Origin: Gymnogyps californianus
Lineage: Eukaryota; Chordata; Aves; Accipitriformes; Cathartidae
DNA length: 64,000 nucleotides
Assembly: GCF_018139145.2 (NCBI RefSeq)
Contig: NC_059500.1
Location: 52,508,663-52,572,662, forward strand
Reading direction: 5' to 3'
The translations under genes and the position numbers were made by a program. The notes under the pieces were generated by a model. The model saw nothing but the letters and a program-made list of their open reading frames with translations. It searched no databases and had not been told where the DNA came from. Shown piece after piece: positions 52,601 through 64,000 of the stretch (position 1 is the first letter of the stretch; every line of letters starts with the position of its first letter).

Positions 52601-55116
52601 CATTTAAAATATATGAAAATGATTGAATAACTGTTATAAGTATTGTAAGAAGTTTCTAGCAAGTGCCTTACCTCACGTTTTTTATAATTAATACTTTTTT
52701 ATATTTCCACTCATGTCCCTAGATGCAAAATTTGTCAAATATATTTTTCTCCTCAATCAGTGAATATTTTGGTTACACTTTTTTTTTCTTGGTTTTAAAT
52801 GTACAAATTTTCCCTCTTCTTGCGCACGATTTTATTATAAAGAGCCTGCTACAGTAATTATAAATTTAAAGCTATATGTTAGAAAGCTTCTTCCAAAAAG
52901 TAGAGCAGTCACTTTGAAAAAATGAGTGAAACATCAATCCCAAATTTCTTGATTGTTAGTGTAAATTCCTGTATTCAAGAGTTTCTGAGATTATTTACTT
53001 TGGAAAATCAAGTGTAGGCTGCTCAACTTACAAGACCTTTTAAGATGTCTTAAGAAGGTATCCATAGTAATCAGATTTTTTTGAGAAATCTGTCCTAACT
53101 TTATTCCCTACAAACAATTTTTTTTTACTCATGAAGTTTCTTTCAACTCTTTGTTGTCCTACATACTCTTTTTACATGATTGATTGTTCAGTTGTATTTG
53201 CTCAATGAACATACACGGAGAAAGTTTTCCTGCTGCCAACTAGTAATACCAGCTACCATTATGTCTTTACAAAAGGTTTATTTTCTTTCTTCTATTCCTC
53301 ACTGAATTTCGTATGTCACTGAATTTCATCCAACCAAGTTTCTATTTTACATACAATGCTATAAAATTATCCAGTTCTGTTTCACATATTTGTACATGTG
53401 CATAGGATCAATTTTAGTTTTTTAAATACTAGCAGTAGTAGAAAATTAATTATGCCTGACATTTATAGGGCAATGTGGATGGTCCTGAGAGATAAACATT
53501 GGCTTGAAATCAGTAAGCTGGCTAAGCTATATAATATTTAGTCTTACTGTATATGTATGAAAGAAAAGAAACTTGTAGGTGCTAGTTCATAGATAGATGT
53601 CTGACAGTTGTGATCTAAGAAGAGGAATTGAAATAATACTGAACAAAAGCAGACCAGTTCTATTTAGCTTGAAAGAATTCTTCAGCGGACAGTTTTGGCT
53701 AAGAATGTACACCTGTTAAATACCTTCAGACAACAGCTCAATGACTAATTTTAGCATGACCCCCATTTGGGTATTCCCATTCTAGTATCTGATGACTGTA
53801 TATAGTGTTATAGGCATTTTTGATAACGAGAGTGAGTATATACTGGCCACTTGGAAAATGTGAACTAAACCATCCTGAGCAGATCAGTTTTAAAACACAT
53901 ATTTGTTTTATACTTTTTTCCTGCTCATTGATACGTATGATGATGCAGTCCCTTTTCCCAGACCATCATCCCCAAATCATCAGAAATCTGTCAGAAACAA
54001 GTGACAATGAGAAGAATGAAAAAAGAATTAGTAGAGGGAGGAGGATGCTAGTCTGTCATGGCAGAATCAGTATCAGGTGATGTCAGCACAGAATTAAAAT
54101 GAAATTTCCTAACTCTGAAGAGAAATGACCTGCTATATACAATAGGTTACCATTTTGATCTGGTTCCTCAAAGACTGACCCAGATATAAGCAGCACACAG
54201 ATACAATATTACAAATGATCTCTACAAGACAAGGCGGAGCATTAACTGTGTAAAACTGATAGCTGTTCTGAATAAGGATAGGTTTTTTTAGACTTCTGTG
54301 CTATAATTTTGGTATTTTGCAGCACTATGTGTCTATGTACATATGTAAAAAATCTAAGTTTTTCCAGTTTCTGCCTGGATGTAAGGTAATTCAATTTAAA
54401 TAAAACTGTCATTCAAATTTGCATTGTGTTATTTTTTAATCTATTTGTAAAGTGGTGGACCATTTGTCTATTTTAATTGATACAAAAAATAAGTACAAAA
54501 TAGTTTTTCTTACATCAATAGCTTTTAGAATGTAGTCACTTTTCCTGGGATTAGTTGTTATGCATGCGTTTAAGGCCCTTGACCTTGTGTAGAGTCCTGT
54601 TGGTTCAGTATGGGGGTTTAAGATTATGCAAGCTTTCATTGTTCAATGGCCTAAAACCACTGTCTCAATTGAAGCCAATGCCTTAATGAAAGCCAATGCA
54701 ACTAATCAAATGACGTGTTTCCTGTTGTAATGTGTGACCTCAATTCTGCATGCAATTTATCTATCTGTATGTCAACTCACTTAACAAACTCTTATGATAT
54801 TAGTTAGCAATGTAATTGTCATTACTGCACATCATGAAAGTAAAATTGACAGCAGAATTCTAGGGAATTTTTTCGTGTCAATATTTCATATTGATTAAAA
54901 AAAAAGTAACGTAATTCTAGAGATTATCTGTTTGAGGAGATGATACGATGATTAGTTGCTCAACCCCTGACAATATCAGCATATCTGTAAGGAACCCAGT
55001 GGTATTAGTAGCTTGATAGTTTCAATTTAATTGTTATCACAGCAAATATTCATATGAGATGCCTAATATAGCATAATAAAACCAAGGCAATTACTAGAAA
55101 AAGACAGTCATGTAGT

Positions 55117-55160
55117 AGGTCTGTCTTCAGCTTTCCAGGTCTGTCTTCAGCTTTCCAGGT
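55117..55160 (+). repeat. Exact 20-bp tandem duplication
   Basis: The unit CTGTCTTCAGCTTTCCAGGT occurs twice head to tail (55121-55140 and 55141-55160) with no mismatch, preceded by a further AGGT. Exact identity suggests a recent slippage or duplication event, or an assembly artefact. Confidence 0.97.
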
Positions 55161-56419
55161 TCGTGGTTTCTGTGAACGCTCATGTCTTGTCAAGTGCACC
55201 ATTAGGGTAACAAAAATGTTTGCTGAAATGTAGGACATGTTTGACACTAGTGTACTGAAGTGACAGTAAAATTAAATCCATTTTAATGTAATAACTGCCA
55301 AACTTCAAATACAGAAAAAGCCTAGTAAGAATGCTTTTTCACATATATCTGAAAAAGTAATTTAGAAATTAAAGAAAGCTTATGTAATACTTCAGCTTGC
55401 TTAGCCTGGGAATAAGTCATAAAATAGTATTTATTGCTGTGATTGTTAAGTTTTCCAAGATTTGACATAGGAAGCAAAAAATAAAAAGAAGAATACATAC
55501 AAACATATTTAAAATATTTTTGGCGAACATGTAAACATTAAAAGGAAGCTGAAATTCAATGGATCTTGTCAAAGCAAAAATATTTTTATTATTAGGAGTA
55601 CTAATAAAACAATTCTGAAGCAATGACTTTTAATTGATGCAACAAAGCAAAGGAGGTTTCATTGCATTAGTGTGGTAGGAAACTGAAAGAACTGTGATTT
55701 AAGTGGCTCTATGGGGAGGGAGAAACTTTTATGAATACTCTAAGGCTTAGGCAGGATACAAAATCCTGTTATGATATATATCACTTCAGATATTTCAATG
55801 CTTGCTGTAAACTGACGTGAAGTTCTGCAGCTGACTTACTACAGTTCCATTTATCTTCGTAGCAAAGATGCATTAATAAAGTTACCACTCACTAGTTCAG
55901 TAGCAAATGGAATTTCTTTGTCTTCACTTACAAACGGATAAGTTGTGACTTAAGTCCACTGTGATTTACATTATTCCATTAAAATGATTTACTGTAAAAC
56001 TACTACAAAGAATCTACTGTGATGTAAAATGTTAAATAGTAATAGTATTTTAGCACTTCTGTTTATATTGAATGCATCTTGTGATGTAGTGTCAGTGCAT
56101 ACTTAATATGACAACAGCAAAACAGAATAGTGAGGTAATTTTTCAAGTGGAAGCATTTCAATAAGCTTTTCAGTCAAATATCAAAAAGCACTGATTAGAG
56201 CCAGTTGTTTCATTAGGACCATCAACACACCTGAATCTTGGCTTATGACACCATGGTCTTTCATAGCATTGACATATTTCAGGAGATACTGCCTTAATAG
56301 TGCATATCTGAATATTGTTATTATCTGAATTATTGTTATTATTGTTACAGCAGGACCCCTCTCGATCATCCACCAAAGGTCTTGGGAGTCTGAGGAGGTC
56401 CCTGCTGACTGAAAGCTAA

Positions 56420-57608
56420 CCAATGTTATTCCAGTTTACAAGAAGGGCGTGAGGGAAGACCCAGGAAACTACAGACATGTTAGTCTAACCTCAGTTCCTG
56501 GAAAAATTATGGAGAAGATCATACTTGGTACTATTGAAAGGCATTTAAAGAACAATGCAGTCATCAGGCACAGTCAACATGGGTTCACAAGAGGAGAGTC
56601 CTGTTTAACTGGTTTGATATCCTTCTATGATAAAATCACCCGCCTAGTGGATGTAGTTTTTCTGGATTTTAGTAGGCTTTTGATACTGTCCCTCACAGCA
56701 TCCTTCTGGACAAGTTGTCCAACTGTGGGATGAGCGGGTTCATGGTGCACTGGCTGAATGGCAGGGCTCAAAGGGTTGTAGTGGATGGGGCTACATACGG
56801 CTGGTGACCAGTCACCAGCGGTGTTCCTCAGGGTTCAATTCTAGGGCCAGTCCTGTTCAATATGTTTATCAACGATCTCATGCAGGAGTTGAATGCACCA
56901 TTAGCAAGTTTGCTGATGATGCCAAACTGGGAGGTGCTGTTGACTCTCTTAAGGGACAAGGGACCTTGCAGAGGGATCTAAGTAGATTGGAGCATTGAGC
57001 AATGACTAATGGCATGAAATGTAGCAAGTCCAAATGCCGAACTCTGCATATAGGATGGAGTAACGTCGGGCACAAGACTAAATTGGGAGAGGAGTGGCTG
57101 GAGAGCAGCCCTGCAGAAAGGGATCTGGGGGTGCTGGTTGACAGCAGGCTCAGTGTGAGTCAGCAGCGTGCCCTGGCAGCCAAGAGGGCAAACCTCGTCC
57201 TGGGGTGCACTAAACACAGCATAACCAGCCAGTCAAAGGAAGTGATTATCCCGCTGTATGCAGCATTGGTGCAGCCTCACCTTGGGCATTGTCTGCAGTT
57301 CTGGGCCCCACAATTTAAGACAGATGTGAAGGTCCTCAAATGCATCTGGAGGAGGGCAACAAAGCTGGTGAAAGGGCTGGAAGGCATGTCCTATGAGGAG
57401 CAGCTGAGGACTTTGGGCTTGTCTAGTTTGGAGAAAAGGAGGCTGAGGGGTGGCCTCATTGCTCTCTACAGCTTCCTGAGAAGTGGAGAGGGATATGCTG
57501 ATCATTTCTCCCTTGTATCCAGCCATAGGACTCATGGGTATGGTTCAAAGCTGCGCCAGGGGAGGTTCAGACTGGACATTAGGAAGGATTTCTTTGCTGG
57601 GAGGTTGG
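56420..57608 (+). pseudogene. Decayed CR1 ORF2 (reverse transcriptase) fragment
   Basis: Pieces of the CR1 polymerase lie in more than one frame: 56449-56733 (EDPGNYRHVSLTSVPGKIME, QHGFTRGESCLTGLISFYDK, VVFLDFSR), 56804-56998 (catalytic [19 protein letters not shown]) and 57002-57616 (AERDLGVLVDSRLSVSQQRA, RFRLDIRKDFF). The FADD active-site residues at 56909-56920 are intact, unlike the minus-strand copy. The gene is nevertheless broken by a short deletion after RLVD, by frameshifts near 56680 and 56800, and by a stop codon at 56998-57000. The last coding part is cut by the LTR inserted at 57609. It has no endonuclease or ORF1. Confidence 0.9.
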
Positions 57609-58201
57609 TGTCCTAGTTTTGGCTGGGATAGAGTTAATTTTCTTCTTAGTAGCTGGTACAGTGCTGCGTTTTGGATTTAGTGTGAGAATAAAGTTGATAA
57701 CACACTGATGTTTTAGTTGTTGCTAAATAACGCTTATCTTAAGTCAAGGATTTTTCAGTTTCCCATGCTCTGCCAGCAAGCAGATGTACAAGAAGCTGGG
57801 AGGGAGCATAGCCAGGACAGCTGACCTGGACTAGCCAAAGGGATATTCCATACCATAGAACGTCATGCCCAGTATATAAATGGGGAGGAGTTGGCCGGGA
57901 GGGGCGGATTGCTGCTCTGGCATTGGTCAGCGGGTGGTGAGCAATTGCATTGTGCATCACTTGTCTTTTCTTGGGTTTTATTTTTCTCTGGTTTTTTTTG
58001 CTAGATTCCTTTTCATTACAATTATTATTATTATATTTTTATTATTGTTAGTATTTTTTTTTTTACTTTAGTTATTCAGCTGTTCTTATTTCAACCCACG
58101 AGTTTTATTTTTTTTCCCAATCCTACTCTGCATCGCACTGTGAGGGGGGAGGGGGAGTGAGGGCGTGGTGCTTAATTGCTGGCTGGGGTTAAACCACGAC
58201 A
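57609..58201 (+). mobile_element. Solo LTR of an avian endogenous retrovirus (copy 2 of 2), nested in CR1
   Basis: A 593-bp LTR begins TGTCCTAGTTTTGGCTGGG and ends GGGGTTAAACCACGACA. A perfect 5-bp target duplication, GTTGG, lies at 57604-57608 and 58202-58206. CR1 sequence continues on both sides, so this is a nested insertion younger than the CR1. It has the TATATAAA box (57873-57880) but the polyadenylation signal is altered to ATTCAG. Relative to copy 1 it lacks about 15 bp near 57920 and differs at scattered bases. No internal retroviral sequence is present. Confidence 0.95.
57873..57880 (+). promoter_or_regulatory. TATA box of LTR copy 2
   Basis: TATATAAA at the same offset as in copy 1 (264 bp from the LTR start). 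Confidence 0.55.
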
Positions 58202-58370
58202 GTTGGTCAAACACTGGAACAGGCTTCCTGGAGATGTGGTCGATGCCCCAAGACTGCCAGTGTTTAAGAGGCATTTGGACAATGCCCTTAATAATTTGCT
58301 TTAACTTTCAGTCAGCCCTGAAGTGGTCAGGCAGTTGGATCGTTCTACGTCCCTTGCAACTGAAGTATCC

Positions 58371-58398
58371 TATTCTATTCTATTCTATTCTATTCTAT
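58371..58398 (+). repeat. (TATTC)n tail of the plus-strand CR1
   Basis: Five TATTC units mark the 3' terminus of the CR1; short tandem tails are typical of CR1 3' ends. Confidence 0.92.
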
Positions 58399-61300
58399 AT
58401 TTAACAGTAATTTTAAAAGATCACTTAAAGGAGAATGCTAAACATGTTAGCTTCACAATTCCCTTAATTTACAATGAAAGTTTTTTATCTGAACATGAAA
58501 TTGTCTTGTTCTTTCTGTGCTCATTCATATTCCCTGCCTTTCAAAAAGAAATTTGTCCTGGAGCAGTACAGCCATATTTTTGTATCCCATCTAACTTGGC
58601 TAAGAACTGTTCTTCATTACTGTGAATATCCTTGTAAAGAAATCCATTTTTTATGATCACTGCTATGAATGGCAGTTACAAAGTACATTTTATATTTAAT
58701 CATTTGAAATTCAGTGCTTCTAGCTTAGTAGCAAGCTCAAAACCTCATCTTAGCTCCCACATATTCCATTGTTTCAGCCGTTGCACTGCCATGTTTTCAC
58801 TAGGCCTGTAATTTATTTTCATAAAATATATCATCTTGTCTTAAATGGCATTATCAGTCCAGCTCCTAAGATAAACAAATCTGTATAGACAACCTCTATC
58901 TTAATGTTCACACAGAGATTTATTTGGGTTTTAGCTGTATAGATAAGGAAGAAGACTATCTGGGGAATCCTCTTCATTATACCTGCAGCAAAATGACTTT
59001 CAAGGAAAGCGAATTGAGAGGCTGCAAAGTTGCCAGGGATTTTTTTTGCAAAAAGCTACTGTCACTTGGAACTTGATTTATGGCAAGAAGATGAAGCCAA
59101 GTGCAGAAAAGCCATTAGTAAGCCCAAAAGCAATAATTTGTTGTTGTGGCGTGTTTCATATAGCAGACAGGACAGAATTGACAGTATGTTGAAGTCAGTG
59201 AGAAAATGGTCTTCTTAGCTGTACTTCAGATCAGTCAAATCTTGAGTTTGGTCATTAGTTGCGAAATGTCAAAACCACAAAAAACAAGCAGAAAAAAAGT
59301 CTTAGGCTGTACCATTCACATTTTTCAAATCTGGAAACCTAAATTTAGGCTTATTGGTAGTTCCTCTTACGAGTACTGAGCACTTTATGTTTCTAAGGAT
59401 ACTTAGGTACTTCAAAATTCTGTTTTTTTTGCTTAAGTCCTGAAACAGAGGAGGATATATCTTAATGTGAGATACTCGGGGGGAAGGGGGGGGGGGCGGG
59501 GAGAGGGGGTGTTGTTGTTTAATGAGTTGCCTAAATTCAAGTGACAGTGTAAGTAGATATTCTTAAATGGTGGCCTAATTTTCACATGTTCTGAATGTAG
59601 CATTTGGTTGCAGCAAGATCCTCCAGAAATTCAGCCCTTTGGAGTTCAAGAATCTATGTGTTTTTAGCCTTAATGCTGGCTGATAATTCATGAGAGAGAA
59701 TTTTATAAAATACATTAATATTTGAAGTAAATTTCATGTACATTTGAAACTTCTGCCATTCTTAAAATATAGGAAGCTGTACATGTGGTCTGTGTCGTAG
59801 AGAGTTTCTTTCTAATGAGTGAGTCAAATAAACAAGGTGATGTTTCAGATATTTATTATTGGTGTCATTTCTTCATTTACAGAAATTGATTTTATTGCAT
59901 GAGGAAGGAGAAGGGTGTGCTAGGACATCAGTTGATACAAGTTGTTTTCAGATTGGATTTTTAGATTAAAAATACAAAGAATATAGAGCCAAGAACCTCA
60001 TGGACAGATTTATTGCAGATTTCATATTAGAGGGAAGAACAGAAGGAAAGGTAGAGGCTGAACATAACTAAGGACGGTTTAGCTTTCATCTTCAACTGTT
60101 AGTATAGATTAGTTTAGGCTCTGATGCCTGAAACACACGTCTGATTCTGCTTTGCAGATAAGTCATGATGATTAGTCTATTTCTTTTTTCGGTGAACTGG
60201 GGGCAGGGAGGAAAGTTTAGACAAGAGGCCATAAATAAATTCTGTTTTCAGTGGATCTATAATAACTAAGTTTAATTTACTTCTGCTGATAAGGGGGGAG
60301 GGGGAACACGCTCCTAGTAGCATAGTCATTTCCAGGTGCTCAGAAAATGTAAATGTGTATCTTTGAAATCATAAGCTAAGTTTAAAAATAATTGGACTGT
60401 TTTAATGATTAAAATTGGGGATTTATGGGTTTTGATCTTGTAGGACTTCAGTTTTCTATTTTTTTCTCTTCATTAACAAGAAATAGAAAGTTTCAAAAGA
60501 ATGACAGTCAAATCTTGAGTACTGATAACATTCGCATAGTCAAATGGAAGTTTTCATAATTTGAAATATCCCAGAACAGTATTTAGAAGTTGTAGATTGG
60601 TCATACGGGTTATGGTAGAATTAGTTTTACTTTTTCAGTAGATGTTATTAGGATATATTTTTCACATTTTCTTAATATCTGAGTCATGTTGATTACTCTC
60701 ATGACTTACTGTCTGCTTAAAATAAACAGTGAAATGATCATGTTTCATTAAAGAAAGGGGAATACTGAATCTATTAGAAACCCTATTGAACCTGGTGTAG
60801 ACATCATGAACTGTTGGATAGTCATTAAATTTAGCTTTTGAGCATTAGATGGCAGTAGTGGTGAAACTCAGAGCCAGCTAAAATGGTGCAAAGTTTTTGG
60901 TACTGTTTTGAGTGATCACTTCTTAATTTTGTGTTCAAGAAAGTTGATAGTTGATTTCATTTTTTTTTCTGTCTATACCAAAGTTATTGCTAGGAAAAAT
61001 CTGATATATAGAACAAGGAGCTGAGGGTTCTCTGCTAAAGGGACAGTTAATTTCATTGTTTGGTCTTACCAAAAATTGGTAGAAGTTCAGCTGGTCTCAA
61101 TTTTGGCTTGATGACTTTTGATACTTATTTTATTCAAGTGGATCTGCCGATTACACTATGACAATTGCAGTTGTAGTTCAAGGCTCCTCACCATGAGACA
61201 ATTCTATAGTATAAGGACATTTTAGGTGAAAAACAAATAGCAATTTAAAATTTTGATAACTTCAACATTTCTAAACATTTAAAATATAGAGGAAAAGATG

Positions 61301-64000
61301 AGATTACTGAAAATGGTAAGGTACATGGTTATAATTTCTCAGGCAGATAATTCTTTCCAACTGTTCTTACCTCTGTATGCTTTGCTTTCTTTCTCCCAGA
61401 CAATACTTTGTTTTTCCTTTAGAATTGGCTAGTTCTCTTGTCTTAGACTGGGTAAGCACTCTTTGTAGACAGACTATTAAGATAGTGCAGCAAGCACCAT
61501 CTTCGTCCTATAAGAGAGTGACTGAGTCCCAGCTCTTCTGTCCACTCTTTCATCCATCTGTCCAGCGGCGAGAAGTTCCTTTCATTCCTGTCCAAACCCC
61601 ATGTTTATTAAAGGCCACATTTTTGTGCCCAAGTTTTTATTTCTGATAGACTGGCAAGAAAAATAAGATTAGTTTTACTGAGGGATGCTGTGACTTCTTC
61701 CTCAGTTCATCATGCCTGCAAAGACCATTGATGGTAACACGTTCACTTACTCTCTTTTAAATAAGGGATCAGCTCATAACCTGCAATTCTTTATTTTCAT
61801 CTTAACCACCTGGTTGAGAATCCTTTCTATTGACAGGATTGCCAGCAAGATAATTCACATGCCTTTTACTAGCAAGAAGTTAACAAGAGAAAGTTGTCCT
61901 GGCAATGCATTTCTTCAGTTACCTTCCCTAGATTTTACAAGGCATCTCTAGCCCAGCCATTTGGGGTTTGTTTTTAAAAGTGAATGTTGGAAAGGTTGAA
62001 ACTTACCTTTTATCCTGGAGACAAGATGAATGGTTAGGTCAGTAGTCAATGACTTATTGGTTCTCAAGAGAACAGGAAGAACTGGGATTCTGGTGTTGCT
62101 TGTATGGATCCTAACCACATGTGAAGGCACAGCTCCCAACAGAACAACAACATTCCTCACATTGGGTGACACCTTATTTTTTTACCCCTAGACTTACCAA
62201 CACTTTGGCTCCCAAGTGGCCCTCTCCCTTCTTGCTCCATTAGATTTCTTTGGATCCCAAAAAGCTGCCTACACTTGCAAATTGCATCAGTCCTAATGCA
62301 TAAGAGCCTTCCAGTAAGCACTATAAGCAATTTTTACCCCAGTTCTCTTAAGAAAGCATGAATATTCAATATCATACTGAGAAGACTTTTTTTTCCTTTC
62401 TTTGCATATTGTGGAAGAACTTTCTGGTTTTTTGCAATCCTCTCATATAATAGTGCCTATTCTGAGGCACTGTTATACCATCATTTGAGAGGGACTTCAT
62501 GTCCTTATGTTTTAAAATTTTAAATTTTAAAATAAGTTCTCAAATGATTAAGTGGCTAAGTAGGTAGGTAGTCACATTTGGATAGAGATCACCAAATTTT
62601 ACATGTATTGGTTTTGTGTGTGCTTAAGGTGGATGGCTTTGGTATTTATTGTGCCCTGTGAAATTAACCTGAATAAAGGAGAAAATTAAAAGAGTTGTTT
62701 TTCAGCAGAGGTTACTGGTGAAGGGAGAATGAAGTAGTGAAAATGAAGGGCAGAAAGTGGTTCTGTATTTTTAAGAAGCTTTTTGTTTTCTATTGAAAGG
62801 TGTCAGATCTCTTTTATGTGTTTCCTGTTACACTTAAGGTGTTTTTTTTTTCTTTCTATTTATGTTTAAAATTAGATGAGAGTAATAGTACAATATACAA
62901 AAAGTTGAAGACTATTATTGTGTCTTACATAAATAGCACAGTATAATATAATACAATACTCTATCAAAGCAATGCAGTAAGATTGAAAAAAATAAAAACA
63001 GTCTCTCCAATTCCAAAGTTTTCATAAACTAAAGGTAACAAACTGACTATGAGTTACAGAAGGGATGAGGGAAAGAGCAATCCTACCATCAACTGGGATG
63101 TTAATGGATGTCATTTGGAGATCATGAGGTTTCTGGCTCCTCGAAAAAATGAGTTCAGACAAAAGGAATAAGTTGAGGAATGATTTGCTACTGTATCTAT
63201 ACCTAAAAATCTTTGGAGGCATGATTTATTCCAGCCCCACCTCACCAAAATTGCTTGTTCCAACGACAGAAAGTCTTACCTATATGAGTAGCTCTAGAAA
63301 AGGCTTAATTATGTTTATTTTTTCTGGGCACATTTCCATCAGTTGGAGGTACTGTATCATCATACCACAGGCAAATAGAACTATTATGGCCAAAGTCTGC
63401 AGCATATACCCCATCTTACAGAAGGAGTGGGGTGAATAAAACTGAATTCACTGCAAATACAAAGTGTGAACCTCGGGGTAAGCAAAAAGAGCAAAGGAAA
63501 AAAATAAAAAATATATATTGGAGATTAGACAAAATATGTAAATGCTGCAGTCTAGAAGTACAGAAACTTTTATTCTTAGAAACAAAATACTGATTTTTGT
63601 CAGGTGCTTTTTATCTTGAACAGTGAAAAAAGTTTCAAAGAAGGAATTCTGCATTTTCCCCTTCTTTTCCTGATCTACTTTATTAAATAAGTATTTAATG
63701 AATTAATCTGAATTATTGACTTTCTTTTTACTAGTAGTAGGAATTGGGACAAGCTGCTTAAACCCCTTGTTCTATCATACACTTATCTTTACTAGAGATA
63801 TAGCCTAAGTGTCCATAGGAAGGCTTAGATAATTTAGAGTTTGTGCTACGTTATGACATTTCTTACTGTATTTAAGAGCGAAATATTAGAATACTGCATT
63901 TAAATAAAACTCTGAGTAACAGGATACTTCTCCAATGTTTTCATTGCTGCACACCAGATCAGTAGGGATTTTGTTATCCTGCAAAATCAGTGGTGCTATC
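58399..64000. other. Downstream intron, last part, no gene seen
   Basis: AT-rich intron with a G-rich quadruplex-like run at 59478-59509, a smaller G-rich run at about 60293-60304, and an AT palindromic stretch at about 62507-62537. A weak LINE2-type 3'-tail resemblance (TTAGACTGGGTAAGCACTCT, about 61444) was noted but not annotated. No further PTPRD exon was recognised. Confidence 0.5.
59478..59509 (+). other. G-rich run, potential G-quadruplex
   Basis: Four G-tracts (6, 11, 4 and 5 G) separated by AA, C and AGA within 32 bases, on the strand that would be present in PTPRD pre-mRNA. Confidence 0.8.

Larger units (their letters stand above)
49127..56347. other. Downstream intron, middle part, no gene seen
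   Basis: About 7.2 kb of AT-rich intron with a (TTTG)n repeat at 49614-49638 and a 20-bp tandem duplication at 55117-55160. Open frames at 49195-49560 (121 codons) and 51152-51481 (109 codons) show no recognisable domain. No exon or RNA gene was recognised. Confidence 0.5.
56348..58398 (+). mobile_element. CR1 non-LTR retrotransposon, 5'-truncated, interrupted by an LTR
   Basis: This plus-strand CR1 starts at about 56348 inside ORF2, with text equivalent to a position just before the RT domain. It runs through the RT and post-RT regions to 57608, resumes after the LTR at 58202-58207 and ends in the pentameric tail (TATTC)n at 58371-58398. The tail differs from the ATTCTATG-type tail of the minus-strand CR1 at 4233, so the two belong to different CR1 subfamilies. 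Net CR1 length is about 1.46 kb. It is 5'-truncated and inactive. A T/A-rich TTATTG stretch abuts the 5' junction. PTPRD and this element share orientation. Confidence 0.93.

Noticed and set aside
57233..57535. 100-codon minus-strand frame
   Set aside because: Shadow of the plus-strand CR1 reverse transcriptase region.
48525..58201. A single provirus bounded by the two LTRs
   Set aside because: The two LTRs have different target duplications, one sits inside a CR1, and the 8.5 kb between them contains no gag, pol or env sequence.
1..64000. CRISPR arrays, bacterial operons, phage or defence islands
   Set aside because: No regularly spaced repeats or dense coding. Sequence content is clearly that of a vertebrate intron.

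Overview
This window is vertebrate nuclear DNA from a bird. It is AT-rich, almost entirely intronic, and carries CR1 non-LTR retrotransposons and several hundred-base LTRs of the kind found in avian genomes. The only host coding sequence I can support is two short plus-strand exons, 41654-41799 and 46012-46153. Together they encode the complete first immunoglobulin domain of a LAR-family receptor protein tyrosine phosphatase. Residue-level agreement is with PTPRD (RPTP-delta) rather than PTPRS or PTPRF. In birds the region equivalent to human 9p, where PTPRD lies, is on chromosome Z, so this is probably Z-linked sequence (inference).

Layout: 1-41653 is the long intron upstream of the Ig1 exons. 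It holds an ancient CR1 remnant (about 1110-1495), a solo LTR of about 1.05 kb on the minus strand (2257-3308) with internal degenerate repeats, a 5'-truncated minus-strand CR1 (about 4233-5795) with a decayed reverse transcriptase, two MIR-like ancient SINE fragments (about 29145-29325 and 38190-38310), and simple repeats. 41654-46153 contains the two exons and a 4.2-kb intron with one more old CR1 tail. 46154-64000 is the next intron. It holds a solo LTR (48525-49126, target duplication CTGTT) and a plus-strand CR1 (about 56348-58398) into which a second LTR of the same family has inserted (57609-58201, target duplication GTTGG).

The two exons are of 146 and 142 nt. They enter and leave in phase 1 and are joined in phase 0, so they form a 288-nt symmetric cassette equal to one Ig domain. 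No signal-peptide exon and no Ig2 exon was recognised in the window, and no tRNA, rRNA, CRISPR or bacterial-type operon is present. Most open frames over 60 codons are chance ORFs or lie inside repeats.

The hunt did not uncover a new biological system. The best leads concern splicing: a close match to a recursive splice site deep in the intron (12956/12957), a 65-nt candidate cryptic exon with good sites on both sides (10819-10883), and an exon 2 that itself begins with a 5'-splice-site-like sequence. The nested LTR-in-CR1 and the pair of same-orientation sibling LTRs are clear structural observations.
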